NCBI GenBank assembly: GCA_003993805.1
Contig: RSEF01000003.1
Coordinates: 108,468,349-108,532,348, forward strand
Direction: 5' to 3'
Source: Himantopus leucocephalus
Lineage: Eukaryota; Chordata; Aves; Charadriiformes; Recurvirostridae
DNA: 64,000 nt
Every line of letters starts with the position of its first letter. Positions within the stretch are counted from its first letter, which is position 1. A program made the translations under genes and the position numbers. Positions 1-12,490 of the stretch are shown here, in pieces. The notes beneath the pieces are model-generated. The model saw nothing but the letters and a program-made list of their open reading frames with translations, was not told the DNA's origin and ran no database searches.

Positions 1-885
1 GGACAGTGTCAAATGCTTTGCACAAGTCCAGGTAGATGATATCCATTGCTCTCCCCTTATCCACCAACGCTGTAACGCTGTTGTAGAAGGTCAGCAAATT
101 TGTCAGGCTTGACTTGCCCTTGCTGAAGCTATGCTGGCTNTGTAGAAGGTCAGCAAATTTGTCAGGCTTGACTTGCCCTTGCTGAAGCTATGCTGGCTGT
201 CACCTCCTTATTTTCCCTGTGCCTTAGCAGAGTTTCCAGGAGGATCTGCCCCATGATCTTGGCAGGCACAGAGGTGGCACTGACTGGCCTATAGTTCCCC
301 AGGTCTTCCTTTTTTCCCCTTTTTAAAATGAGGGTTACATTTCCCCTTTTCCAGTCAGTGGGAACTTCACCAGACTGCCACGACTTCTCAAATATTATGG
401 AGGGTGGGTTGGCAACTTAATCTGTCAGTTCCCTCAGGACCCACGAATGGATTTCATCAGGTCTCATGGACTTGTGTACCTTCAGGTTCCTTAGATGGTC
501 TTATCATTGATCTTTACCTACAGGGGGTGGTTCTTCGTTCTCACAGCCCCTGCCTTTGTCTTCTGTGACTTGGGTGATGTGGTTAGAGCCCTTGCTGGTG
601 AAGCCTGAGGCAAAAAAGTCATTGAGTACCTCAGCCTTCTCCATATCCTGGGTGACCAGGTCTCCTGTTTCCTTCCAGAGAGGGCCCACATCTTCCCTAG
701 TCTTCCTTTTATCACTGACATATTTACAGAAGTTTTTCTTGTTGCCCTTGATGTCCCTGGCCAGATTTAATTCTATCTGGGCTTTAGCTTGCCTAACCTG
801 ATCGCTGGCTGCTTGGACAGTTTCTTTGTTTTCTCTGAAGCCTAAGAACATACTGGACTGTATTAGTACGATCATAGCCAGGAGG
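1..885 (-). mobile_element. CR1 LINE fragment, reverse transcriptase part of ORF2, broken
   Basis: Read on the minus strand this is the middle of a CR1 ORF2. From 875 down to 504 it is open for 123 codons. That stretch is the linker between endonuclease and reverse transcriptase, with the typical phrases [31 protein letters not shown] and [12 protein letters not shown]. Further along, near 320-250, it reads GNYRPVS and then [14 protein letters not shown]. At 46-4 it reads [11 protein letters not shown], which is reverse transcriptase motif A with its catalytic aspartate. The frame is broken by an in-frame TAA at 417-419 and by shifts near the T-rich stretch at 300-330. The window edge cuts the element, so the rest of the palm domain lies outside. 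A 58-base duplication around a single N (82-198) lies inside it. It is a dead copy of moderate age. CR1 assignment is from memory of the family and is firm. Confidence 0.92.
82..198. repeat. 58-bp perfect duplication around a single N
   Basis: Bases 82-139 and 141-198 are identical and are separated by one N at 140. Exact identity with a lone N between is the mark of two contig ends that were abutted without merging their overlap. It is not a biological tandem repeat. Confidence 0.85.
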
Positions 886-917
886 AAGAGGGATGTGACT
901 GCTGCTGTCTATTGAAT

Positions 918-1485
918 GGAGCACTTATAAGACTGAATCCAAAGTACTATGTCCAATTTTGTGCTCCCCAGTACAAATAAAACAGCAATTAATTGAAATG
1001 AATATGGCAGAGGCTCATCAAGATGATCAGGGGGCTGGAATACATGACATGAAGACAGTTGTAGAGAGATGGGTTCATGTAGCCTGAAGAAGAACAGGCA
1101 AAGGAAGACGTAATTGCTTTTTTTTCAGCTATTTAGTGGGTGTTTATAGAGAAAATGGAGCCAGATTCCTCTTGGAGGTGCACAGCCTCCAATACTAGGG
1201 GCAATGGGCACAAACTGCAGACAGTTAAAATTCTAATTGAGTAGTAGGACAAAACCAATTTCCATAATGAGGGTGATGAAACACTGGAATGGCTGTCTCA
1301 GAAAAGCTCTGGAATCTCAGTCCTATAAGAGACATAATTTGGCTTGGCAAGGCCCCAAGCAGCCTCATGGTTTCAAAGTTGGATGCAACTATGAGATCGG
1401 CTCTACTTTGAGTGGGGAGTTGGATCACATGACTTCCAAAGATCCATTTCAACCTAAATTATTCCATGATGCTCTGATTCTCTCT
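918..1485 (+). mobile_element. Old CR1 LINE fragment, 3' part
   Basis: This is a strongly decayed CR1 3' region on the plus strand. Recognisable steps are 'tactatgtccaattttgtgc' followed by CCCCAGTACAA near 940-975 (the usual CR1 'leucine-rich' C-terminal region), 'agatgatcagggggctgga' near 1020, 'gtgatgaaacactggaatgg' near 1272 (the HWNRLPRE region), and a degraded terminal repeat 'ttccatgatgctctgattct' near 1463-1482. No reading frame survives. It is more diverged than the minus-strand CR1 piece just upstream, and the two meet head to head near 890-918. Confidence 0.7.
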
Positions 1486-4400
1486 CAGTAAACATGTTTT
1501 AACATTAACAGAAATTACAAGAACATGCTTCTCAGGCAGTAAGCACATTGGCTCTTTCATCTTTCCATAAATCTTAGTATTTTTGTTTCCACTTCTATTG
1601 GAGCACAATGGCAATTGCACTGTGCCATCTGGAATACACTAATAACTCTAGTGCTGCTGATTTCATTTTTTGAATATCAATGGCATAAAATAATTTCCCA
1701 CTTTTTTATTCTATCCCCCAGCACTGTGTTTCTTTCTTTATAAAACTCTTAATATTATCATTTGGAATGCTAGAATAGTCACACTGGGACTAAGAGAAAA
1801 AAAAAGAAACAATTTTTTATACCAGAAAGCAAAGCCTCTAAGGAAATTAAGAGGACATTTTAGGATGAAAATATTTTGGCATTCATAATGATTGCTCTTG
1901 CTCTACCCTTTGCAGATATATACTATTATCTAGAGGGTTATGTTCTTGATATATTCACAATAAAATCCAAAGTAGAAGGAATTCGTTTACTGTAAACATT
2001 GTAGACTGTATATTCCATTTGGTCTACATACCCCATGTTACGAAAGGAAAAATAAAAAAATTGAAATTTTCCTGCGGTGGTTTCTGTTTGACACGTCTTT
2101 CATGGAGTAAACAGCTTGAATTTTGGGGCATGTGAATAGAACCACTCTCAAATTGTGTTCTGGACAGGCTCTAATTTACTCCCTCCTTCTGCACAACTTA
2201 GTCTTGCCTTTGCCCTCAGCAACACCTCCATGTTGCCTCAATTTGCAGGGCGAAATCAGGGGGTTTGTGACAAAAAAAGGGCAATTCTGGAAGAGAGTCT
2301 TCCTCCTTTATCTTATTTCCTCTTCAAGGTATAGCTTGGTCAAGACTACTTTTTGCTCAAAGATATTTGGTACAGTTCTCTTCATACCTGCACTCAGCTC
2401 CACACAGAAAATATTTGTACATTAGTGACTCAGAACAGATAATAAAAATATATTGCCATTTTCCCTACTGATTTGCATGAAATGCCTGTCATAAAACTAA
2501 CCTTTACAAAACTAATGTAAAAAAATAATTTAAGAAGCAGCTAATAAAGGCCAGTGGTAAGACTTCTTTAATGTCGCCTTTTACATGCATATAGTTGGTA
2601 AGACATCATAAGTAGGGGTCTTGGGGATTACAAGATGAGATGAGATTGTGTTTTCCTCATACAAGTCTAATAGTCTCTAGTGGGGAAGCACTGGAGTCAG
2701 TAAAACCAGACCTTTTGGAGAAATTCTGTTGGGATTTCCTAAGCAGCAAATATGCCGGAGTACGGCTGCCACGTTACAAGGCAGGGTAATAAGCCTAAAA
2801 TGAATGTGGAAGGCTAAACCCTATTTTTACATCTGTATCTTCTAGCACCAAGTAAACACGAGGCTGATAATTAAGATTAGAACTTGTTCTTCCACAGGTG
2901 TATTCTGGACAGTGCTTGCCCGGTGGTAAGAGCAGATTAGTGCCTGATATACAAGCGTGCAGCTGTGCCACTGACCACTAATTTATTTTAGCACTTCAAC
3001 CACAGTATGCAATCTGTTGACATACTGCGCATCTCTTGTGTTTAGAAATAAATGATAAAACATATGTCAGTTGCCTATGTTTTATGAGGATTGGAAGGGT
3101 ATTTATATAAAAACATGTATTTTTTACATGTTTACAGGGGGCAAGACCTGCCTCACTCAGTTTGTGTGTGTGTGAATAATCTGTTCTTCACCCTGGGGAT
3201 GGGTATTAGTGCAAGCTGGCACCATCCAGCAGATGGTGCTCAGTACTAACAAGAAGAAATTAAAAAAAAAAAAAAAGAAAAATCAGGGAAAGCTTTTTTG
3301 TTGTTTACATTTTCCTGTGACTAACAGCTATTTTGGTGTCATTTTTTTTGGTGTTTTATCACCCTGCAGCTAATATTACAATGTCGTTCACAAGTGATCA
3401 TAATGAGTTTGAGGTGGTGGATAGGTGAGGTGGTGTTGATTAGCTGTTGACAGATCTTCTGCAAGCTCCTTAATGGCATCCTGTGGGATTCAGACTGCTT
3501 TGAGATTCCTATAAACCAGACTCCATCACAATGCGAGTAGAAATGATAGTTAATTGCTGCGGAAAAACACGAGATTTTTAAAGAGGAATTATGCACATCC
3601 TTTAGAGATCTAGTCCTAGTACAGACTACTCACTATACTGCATTAAATAATATTTGGCATAAGAGTCACATCTTTTAAATGCTGGAAGTCAGTATTAACA
3701 AAGATCCTTAGAATATGCCTTGGGATATTGATTAGAAAAAAATAGTAAAAATAAGTAAAATATTGTCTATATTTACAAATTAATTGCTTCCCAGTCAAAT
3801 TAGATACTATAAAGCAAAGCCAGATAAATCTCAGATATTTGTTTTGTCTTTGTACAAGAAAAAAGAGCCTTGAGGTCTGTTGTCAATGGGATCTGACAAT
3901 GACTTGGAAACTGCTGAGAAGATCTTTAGGAGGCTGGACCTGTCACATCTCTGTGCCTAAGGGACAGTGCAGAGCCACTGGCAGCCAGGCGATGCTGCGG
4001 AGTCCATGTAGAGGACACAGGCCGGCTTTTCGTTGTCTCTGAAGACATTCTATTGGAAGCTGTGTCCTTGCTGGCAAACACAGTAAAAACTACTTGCTGT
4101 TGCCCTGGTGCAGAAACACCAGGACACTTCCTCAGGGATGATCATTCCCTTTCTAGTGCACTGCTCTCCTCTCCTGTGGAGGATCTAACGCCATGTTTCA
4201 TTTTGACCTTTTAAAGACATCACTGTGTTAAAATTTGCTCCTCTTTTTGTTTTCCTCCTTCATCAACACAGAAAATAACTGTTGTAATCCCAGGCCCAGG
4301 GAGAGATCAGAGGCAGATTCCTGAAGTTACTGATAATAAAACAACAGATACTGAATCCTCTGCCTTCAGAAATTAGGGTAATCTTAGATCTCACTACATT

Positions 4401-6026
4401 TAAAATGTAAGAAATCTTTATTCTGGTCTGTATCCTAACTCAAAGTTTGATGTGTAAATAGCAGAAACAGAAAAAAAATTGTAGAATAAAAAGGTGATTT
4501 ATTTTTCTTCCTTTGACTAAATAAAATTCTTCTGAAGTTAGAGACCTTGCTCCTCCTGACTTATATAGGGCTAAGAGTGAGTGCAGAATCCTTATGACAG
4601 GTCCTTGCCTTAAATAATGTTGCTAGTGCCTAGGGCCTGAGCACTGGGTATGGTAGATATATTGCTATGTTCCGAAGCAATCATACAATGTCATAAGGTA
4701 AATTAACCTGTGTAAACCCCCAAAATCTGTCTACTCTCAGCAGTTGCACTGGTGGCATATAAAACCTGGTAGAAAAAGGTACCATCAGAAAATCAGGTAC
4801 CTGTAGAAAATTGGGATTTTGACAAGTTTGTCATTGACGATATGCTTTTATTTGCTAAGCAGTAGCTTTTATACATATACATATGTTCTTTCCAAACAAA
4901 AAGATACGTTAAGAATTTCAGGAATGATAGCAACAATTTATATAATATTGCACTGAGGTAATTTAGTGTCTCATAAAGGCCAGTTCTAAGCAAAGTTTCA
5001 GTGGTAGGAGTAGATAATAGTAATAACTTTTTATTTTTTTAGGGGTGTGATGGTGAAGGAATAAGAATAAAGAGTAAATTAAACGCATTTATTTAACAAA
5101 ACCCCACAGTCCTGACCTGGCTCCCTCTACGACAGACTGCACATGACCATATAGCATCTCAGTAGGCCATGTGTCCGCATTTGATGGCTCTGTGGCCCAG
5201 AGACAACATTTTTATAGAGTTTTTCTCCTGGTTCAGAGTGCCTGCAGCACGGGCAGGAACAGCAGGGACAGGGCAGCCTGCCCGCAGCCCCAGCATGAGC
5301 GAGGGTGAGGGGTGCTTGCGGATGGGCAAATGCGTGGGGCAGAGGGAACCAAACTTGGCGTAGATTTAATGATATTGCCTCCTAGGGGGTAAACTGCCCC
5401 TAGGCTCATCCTAGGATTTGTCTTGGAGAGATGTTTTTGGAGATTTTCAGGATAAGGAAGGGAAATGGTTAATGCTGCAGTTTGGGAAAACCGTCCGTCC
5501 CAGTGCTCAGTGTCCCTCCCAGGACATGCCTTGTTCTGCAGTGCAGGCATATAAAGACACCGTGGAGGAGGAGGAGGCAACTGTGGATTGAATATCCCTA
5601 TAATGAGGGCAATCCACCAGAGCTGAGAAGTTGTAGACGTGCAGTAGCCTGCACAATAGAAAAGGGCAGAGATTGAGAGACAATTTCTCCAGACTTCATC
5701 CTCTCCAGTCTTCATCCATAGTCCATGGAAAGATGTGGGGACCCTCATGGTAGTGGCTCAAAGTGACTAGAGGTGCAATGAATAGATGAAACAAATTTAA
5801 TTAAAGAGATCATATTAAACAAATGAAAAGTACTCACTGTAGAAGTTCTTTGGACACTTTGGTATTGCAACGTTCATTCCATCCATGCAAAAAGTAGGAA
5901 ATCTATCAGATGAGAAGTCTTCTGTTCCCAGGATCATTCATAGCTTCTGGGAATTATACCAAATATGATCAAAGTAGAATTAAAAAAGATCGCTATGGTA
6001 GGACTATGTTAGCACTTATATATTTA
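1486..6026. other. Gene-poor stretch, nothing recognised
   Basis: AT-rich single-copy-looking DNA with only short chance reading frames. An A-run lies near 3260-3274. A moderately GC-rich patch at about 5170-5760 contains a 171-codon minus-strand frame (5748-5233) with no recognisable domain; I treat that as unproven (see findings). Confidence 0.6.
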
Positions 6027-6110
6027 TTCTCTTCTCTTCTCTTCTCTTCTCTTCTCTTCTCTTCTCTTCTCTTCTCTTCTCTTCTCTTCTCTTCTCTTCT
6101 CTTCTCTTCT
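6027..6110. repeat. (CTTCT)n pentanucleotide microsatellite
   Basis: Sixteen perfect CTTCT units run from 6031 to 6110, with a partial unit before them. They decay into CTTAT and CATAT-type repeats to about 6140. The pure pyrimidine/purine strand bias makes it a candidate for triplex formation and length polymorphism. A plus-strand frame across it (LFSSLLFSS repeats) is a by-product of the repeat. Confidence 0.97.
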
Positions 6111-6140
6111 CTCTTATCTTATCTTACATCATATCATATC

Positions 6141-9100
6141 AATTATATTATATTATTCATTTAATTATAACTTCAGCATCAAGCATAGTCTTACTTCACT
6201 GGGATGAGTCTTAATAGCAAGAGACTTTATTTTAAGAGTAGTTAAAAGTTACTTTGGATTAAGGTAGAGAATGAATCTAATCTGCAGTAGTTATTCCTGA
6301 ATACCAATGTATTTAGAAATCTTCATTATTTTATCAGTTATTCAGATTAGTCCAGAAATCAAATCAACCTAAATGTGAATAAGATACTTTTATTTCAAAA
6401 TAGTAATGTTCAGAAGGAGTTGCTGAATTAATTTCATGTGCAGACCAGCTCCCAAGAAGCCAGTAAAAAAGCAAAGAATATCAAGCAATGTGCTGGAAAG
6501 AGGGGAAAAAACCATTAAATAGAAATACAAATGGAATCTGACAGGAGGTTGAGTCTGAGTATTTATAGGTGACAGGGTGTTAATGTATTATGCAAAAGGA
6601 AGCACAAAGCTGGTCTTTTTTTCTAGATATTGCACAAAAAACAGTTTAGTAGAAGCATATTCTATCTACAGTGCCATGTTCCTTCTCCAGCTAAAATGGA
6701 GTATCCTTAAGAAATGAAGCCCACATCGTCTTTATTACCCTGCATAATTCCTCAGGGGGCTGGAGGAAGGCCGGGGAGTGTAATTCCAGAGAAGAAGATG
6801 CCTGCAACAGCATGATCATTATAATGCTTTGTGCCCTTCTAGTGCTGAGTTTTGCTGGCCTGTCTTCAAAAATAACTGGACCTCTTTATTAACAAAGATG
6901 AGTCTCTCACGTAATGCCTGAAGGGTTAATGCTTTATGACCCACAAGTGCAGGTAGAGGTCTATAGTTGCTGGGCAGTAGAAAAGCAGGATGTTAATGTC
7001 TGAAATTGTGTGGCCAGATACTAATGGATGAAATAAACCATCCCTATAAGCAAATCTTGTGTCCTTGCAACATAAAACTAAGCTTTGCATGTTGTGATAA
7101 ACCACTTAGAAATTAAAAGCTCCCAGTGTGAGTCCACCTGGTCTATTATGTCTATCTTTATGTCTTATGAAACATGCTGTAGTCTCATGCTCAGCTCTTC
7201 CTCTGATTCCTACAATGGTTTTAGATGGGGTGGAGAAAGCCAACCCATCTTTTCTTCAGTCCTCCTTCTCCCTGGTGGCAATTAATAGCAACCACTAGTG
7301 CAGCTCTCAGATCTGAATTGCTCAAGAAAGGATTGCCACAGTTTTTGATGTGAATTCACAATCCAGATAATCGGAAATCAATTTGACCCTGAACTATACT
7401 TTGGAAAAACTGTCAGATTTGTCCTGCTAATACAGCGCAGCTATTTTTTCAAGCTATCATGTAGAGATTTTCACTATCTTTAACTGTAAGTTGAGCATCC
7501 TTTTAATGGGAAATATGGATATTACAGCATTTCAGCACATTTACATCCCATGTGATTAACTACATGAAAGCATACATAGCATTTATAAATGACAAACTCA
7601 TTTAAACGGGAACAGTTTATTCAGCTTGCAGATTAGACACTGGAGCTTGCTTTGCTTGGACTATTAATTATGAGTCCAAGCATAGTAGCATGTAAATGCA
7701 TTTCTATTGCTTCCAAGGCTAGCAGCATAACCATTTTGCCAAGCCCAAGACAACTGCCTGTGGGTAACAGACCTGTTATCATGGCAGTAAGCTGTGTACT
7801 GGGAAGCTGGAGTTCTAGAGGTTACAGTGAAAAGACACATGGCTCTGTTCCATGTCAGGTCTTATCCAGAAGGATTTATTTATTTTGCTTGAACACAAGC
7901 TCTGCAGGAGATGTGCTAACTCCTGCAGATCCTCTTGTGGGTGTTATTTCTAGAAAAAAAGTGTTACAGAGAATTCATGGTACAATGCAATACTGCACAC
8001 GGAGTTAGAAGTACAGAAGCAAAGAAACACAGTTTGTATTTTCTAGACTGAGCAAATTCTTGTTGCCTTAACAAGTACTTAGCCTTAAAACAAAAATCCT
8101 TTCAATGAACAAGATTTCATGTCTCAGATATTCACTTTTTTATGCTGTAGTCCTGTTTGACATCATTGTTCTCAGAAATACTTTGTCTTCCAGAAGGGGA
8201 TATTATTTGCCATCTTCTCCTCATATCTCTTATTAAGTTGTATTTTTGTTAAAGTTCCAGTGTTAACATGTAGATAAATTTCAGTTTTCCAAAAACACCA
8301 TGGCATGCCAGTTTCTTAGAGTCTAACCATAGCCAATCTAACCGTAACCAAGTATACTGACTACTATATATCAAATATATGTAGTTGCTTCCCTCCAAAC
8401 ACAACAGCTTCAAGAAATCCTGTGATTACAGGAAATATTTGGCTTTTATAGAAGATGTAAGCTTTGAACTCTCTTGTCATTGGAGAAAAGGCATAAAAAT
8501 ATGCTGAGATGCACCTAAAGGATGCAAAAACTAGACTGTAAATAAAATGAGCGATACTCGCACCTGATTTTATGAGTACAACCACCACGTAGAACTTCTG
8601 TCGTTTTAAGGTGCTTTTTATTCTGGGGTCATTAGATTTGTATCTAAGGTTGTATGTCTGAGAACATGCTCCACACAAGGAGCATTTCAGGGCCAAGACA
8701 AAAGGACTTAAGTCTCTGAAAAGCTTTTGTGGTCAGAAGCTTACAGCCAACCTCACACAGCAAAATGTAAAGCCTGGAGCTGTAGGAAGCTACAGCCTCT
8801 ACACCCTTTGAGTCTTTGAGGTTTATTAGAGTGAATTTCATAGAATTAGTCCTCTAAAATTGCTGTGTCCTTTAGCTGATCTCCTCTCCAGCTTACTCTT
8901 CTGTTCTTTCGCTTCGATAATTCTGTTCACAGAGCAGTCTCGTGAAGCGTGCAGGAAACGTAAAATAAAGCTGTCTTGAGCAGTTGCTTGGTAACTCTAT
9001 GTATTAAAATGTCTCTAATAGTCAAGAGATACATGGATTGCAATAATAAAAATACAGGAATACAGCAGGGAATCACTAACAGCTGTTAGGGATTTAACAC

Positions 9101-12100
9101 CCACATCCAGATGCTTGAAAAAAACATGTTGTACTAATAAGCAATGGATTATTAGCTGTTTGAGTAATTGCTTTGGATTCAGCAAAATGAGCCTATCTGA
9201 TATGATGAATTTTCAAAAATCTGTTGCATTTTTTCATGAATAGTCCTTATTATAAATGTGTAACAACACATTATAAAATTTAAGGTAATGTTTTTTAAAA
9301 TTATTCTCCCATAGCAAGGTTGGAGAATCTAGATATAAGAAAGAAATAACAGGTATTTCTACAGAAATTACGTGTCCTATTGAGGACCTATTGCTTTGTG
9401 CTTGATTTTCCATACAAATATCATAGCAAATGTCCGTGCAAGGAAGGTTAAGGGGGAAAATGTCTTGAAAAGATGAAGTACTTCTAAGAGTGTGTGTGCT
9501 TTTTTAAAACGTATTTTGTACTGAAAAAAACTTTCATTAGTAGCATAAACCAGGATTTGTAGGATTTAATATTCATAAACAGAATCTTCCTTCCAAAACC
9601 AGCAAAAAGAGTATGTGGGTTCCTCTCATACTACCTAAAAGATGCGTTATTATAGCATTTACCTGCAATGACTGTACGGGAGCCTTGCCTTATTCTGGAG
9701 CTGCTGTGGAAGCCAGCCACAGTCTGAGCTGGGGCATCAGACTGACTCTGGAGGCTGGAGGTTAGGACAGTCCCCTGAGCAGCCAAACACCGTCTTTCTA
9801 ATCTGTGCTCCAAAGACTACTGAAGCATGTTTATACAAACCTGAACACATAGTCAGGAAAGACCAAGACGATGTTGTATCCTAGTGGCCAACACATTATT
9901 GCAAATTTAAAAAAAAGCCCTAAACCAGAGGTAGAAATTAAACTCTAGTTAATTTTCTAACTTTTGAGTTGCTATAGTAAGAAAAGGGAAAGTGTCACTA
10001 CATTTATTGCGTGAACACTGTAAGTGAAATTCAGTTACCTATACAGTCATTTAGTACCATTTCAGATGACTAGGGCCATTCTGTAAGGTCTGTAGCTGCA
10101 ACTCTAGAAGGAAAGGCATGTGTCTTCTACAGGTCCTGTGTCATATCTGTTAGCCCCTGTCCCATACGTGATGAGATCTCATGGTTCCTAATTTTTCTCC
10201 AATGGCTTTTTCCTAGCTGGAGATCCAGGTTTTACAATGGGAAGATAACCTTAACCTCTGCTCTGGTTTGGGTTCAGTTTGCAAAGCCCATATTATGAAA
10301 TATAACTGTCTGAGTGAATTTTTTCCATTTTTGTCTGTTATGAGGAACAAATATTTAGTGGCAAGCATAGCCACAGAAACAGTCCCTAGACTGCCTTTAC
10401 TAAATGCAGAGAAAGGGTACCTCCTCTCATTATGTTTCATCATTGTGAGTTATATGACCCAAACAAATGGGATGATTTATGTTCTGAAAATATGTATATG
10501 TGTGGTCTCAATTCAGGTGCCTAAGCACGGGATGTCTAGCATCATTTGGGATGTCCTACTCTGTCCAAACATCTGCATGGGGTTGACAAATACAATACAC
10601 GACTTGGCAGAGACTTGCATCCTTCTGTAGCAGCAGCTGGAAGCTTCTCTAGGCTATCTCAAATAGACATGAATACGTACGTTCAGACAACTGAATTAAG
10701 TCTGTTGTCTCTCTCTTTTGGACAGAGAGCAAGAGATTCAAGTCAGGGAAAATAAATCCAATCAAAAGCACGCAGAATCAAATGAAACTGATGTGATGGA
10801 TGACAATAGTGCAGATGCGGTAAAAGTTTTATAACATAGACAAGATCTCTCCATTCTGTCCTATATTCTTTTTCCAGAATTAATTGTCTGATTACTTTGG
10901 GGTGATAACTTGTCATTTATTATGAAAGAAATTATGATAGCACTGCAACCAGTGAATATTGTGAAGTATACTATTCTGAGTTTCCTTCACAGAAATATAA
11001 TATCGGTAATATTGGAAATATAGAATGCTTCCTAAATTTCACCTGTCTCCTTTTCTGACATTTATTAATAATCCTTTCCCTTTTCACTAGTATTCTCTGT
11101 TGATAAATAGTACAATTGTAATGCCATGAGCATTAGGCATTCCATAAAGCTGGATAGGATGTAACATAGCAGACAGCAAGAAATAGGGACCAAGACTACC
11201 ACATCTCCCTTTTAGAGGAGAGGTGCTATGCAAATACAGAATACTACAGCAAAAAGGAGTCACCTTAGCTATCTGAACCATCATAAAGATTAAAACAGAA
11301 TTACTCAAGTGAATAAGAAAATGAAGATTTAGCGTGCATTTAGAGAGGCACAAAAATCTAACTTTTTACAATATTCCTCCGCATATTAACTGTTTAAAAA
11401 TTCTACCGCTCCATTTTCTTGCTTCTTGTATTGGAATTTAATGATATGTATACTAGAAGTTATGGACCAGTTGACGAGACTATGTAGAAGAAAATATAGA
11501 AAAATAGAAAATATAGAAAATAAACAATTGTTGTAACAGTACTGAATTTCTGTCTGGAGCTGCTAGAGCTCAAAGCACAAAGATTACAGCACATGATGAA
11601 AGTTGTTTTCTTTTATGGATCAAGTGATGAGAAATGCATCCTTGCATGACTCATTTTACAAAATAGATTGCTTAGATTAGAATTGAATGTCACATATATG
11701 GTTTTTATTTGCTGGGCAAAACTAAATCCCATATTTTGCACATCATAGCCATAAGATCAATCACAGTACAGTAACAAAAATTAGGTATTTCATACTTTTT
11801 AAATTATTAGTAAATAACAAAATTATCTTTGGTAACTTTAGCAGCCTATTAGAATCAAGGAATTCATATTACTTGAACAATTACCACAGGGGTTTCTACC
11901 TTAACAAAGTACTTTGAATATATTTATAAAAGTATTTTCATCACATGATTACAGAAAATGTAAGGACTATTTATGGGTGTTACGCTCAATTTTATTTAGG
12001 AATAGCTGACACGTGGGAATTTATTCTGCTTGTGATTGTCTTTTATCATCATATTTACAGTGTTTAGTTGAGTCTATTTTTTGTCAGTATGCCATGTACA

Positions 12101-12324
12101 GTCATCGTATAAGCTATAGCTTAGCTATCTGCTATCAATGTAGATAAAGATATCTATACGCATGTATTTAATCTGATACAGAGAAGACAGATTTAATTAA
12201 CAGTTCATAAATCATATCATATTGCCAATCTGGTATAGCTATACCAGAAGACTAATCTAATCTGAATTTTTATGTGCAGCAAGTCTAGCTTCCTCCTTTT
12301 TCTACTAATCACCAATTGCTTTGG
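6141..12324. other. Gene-poor stretch, nothing recognised
   Basis: AT-rich DNA with no convincing exon, RNA gene or recent transposon. The longest frames (7652-8008, 8364-8696, 10268-10630) have no recognisable protein content. A 20-bp perfect palindrome lies at 12229-12248 and is listed separately. Text near 10515 (GTGCCTAAGCACGGG) may be part of a very old repeat. Confidence 0.55.
12229..12248. repeat. 20-bp perfect palindrome
   Basis: The sequence tctggtatagctataccaga equals its own reverse complement over all 20 bases, with no spacer. It could form a short cruciform or be a dimeric binding site. No function is implied by the surroundings. Confidence 0.9.
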
Positions 12325-12490
12325 TACTTCCCCATCCCTGGAGGTGTTCAAGGCCAGACCGGATGGGTCTTTGAGCAATGTCGTCTAGTGGAAGGTGTCC
12401 TTGCCCATGGCAGGGGGGTTGGAACTTGATGATCTGTAAGGTCCCTTCTGACTCTAACCATTCTATGGCTGATTCTGTGATTCTATGATT
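12325..12490 (+). mobile_element. CR1 LINE, 3'-terminal fragment
   Basis: A severely 5'-truncated CR1. It begins at the 'ccatccctggaggtgttcaa' step of the C-terminal codons and ends the ORF with codons for ...LSNVV followed by a stop at about 12386. It then has the standard 3' UTR text (GTGTCCTTGCCCATGGCAGG) and ends in the terminal repeat 'gattctgtgattctatgatt' at 12471-12490. It belongs to the group whose ORF ends in L-S-N-L/V-V, like the copies at 15927 and 22571. Confidence 0.9.

Noticed and set aside
504..875. 123-codon minus frame as a host gene
   Set aside because: Its sequence is the CR1 ORF2 linker before the reverse transcriptase, so it belongs to the transposon.
5910..6164. Frame with repeated LFSSL units
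   Set aside because: Pure translation of the (CTTCT)n microsatellite.
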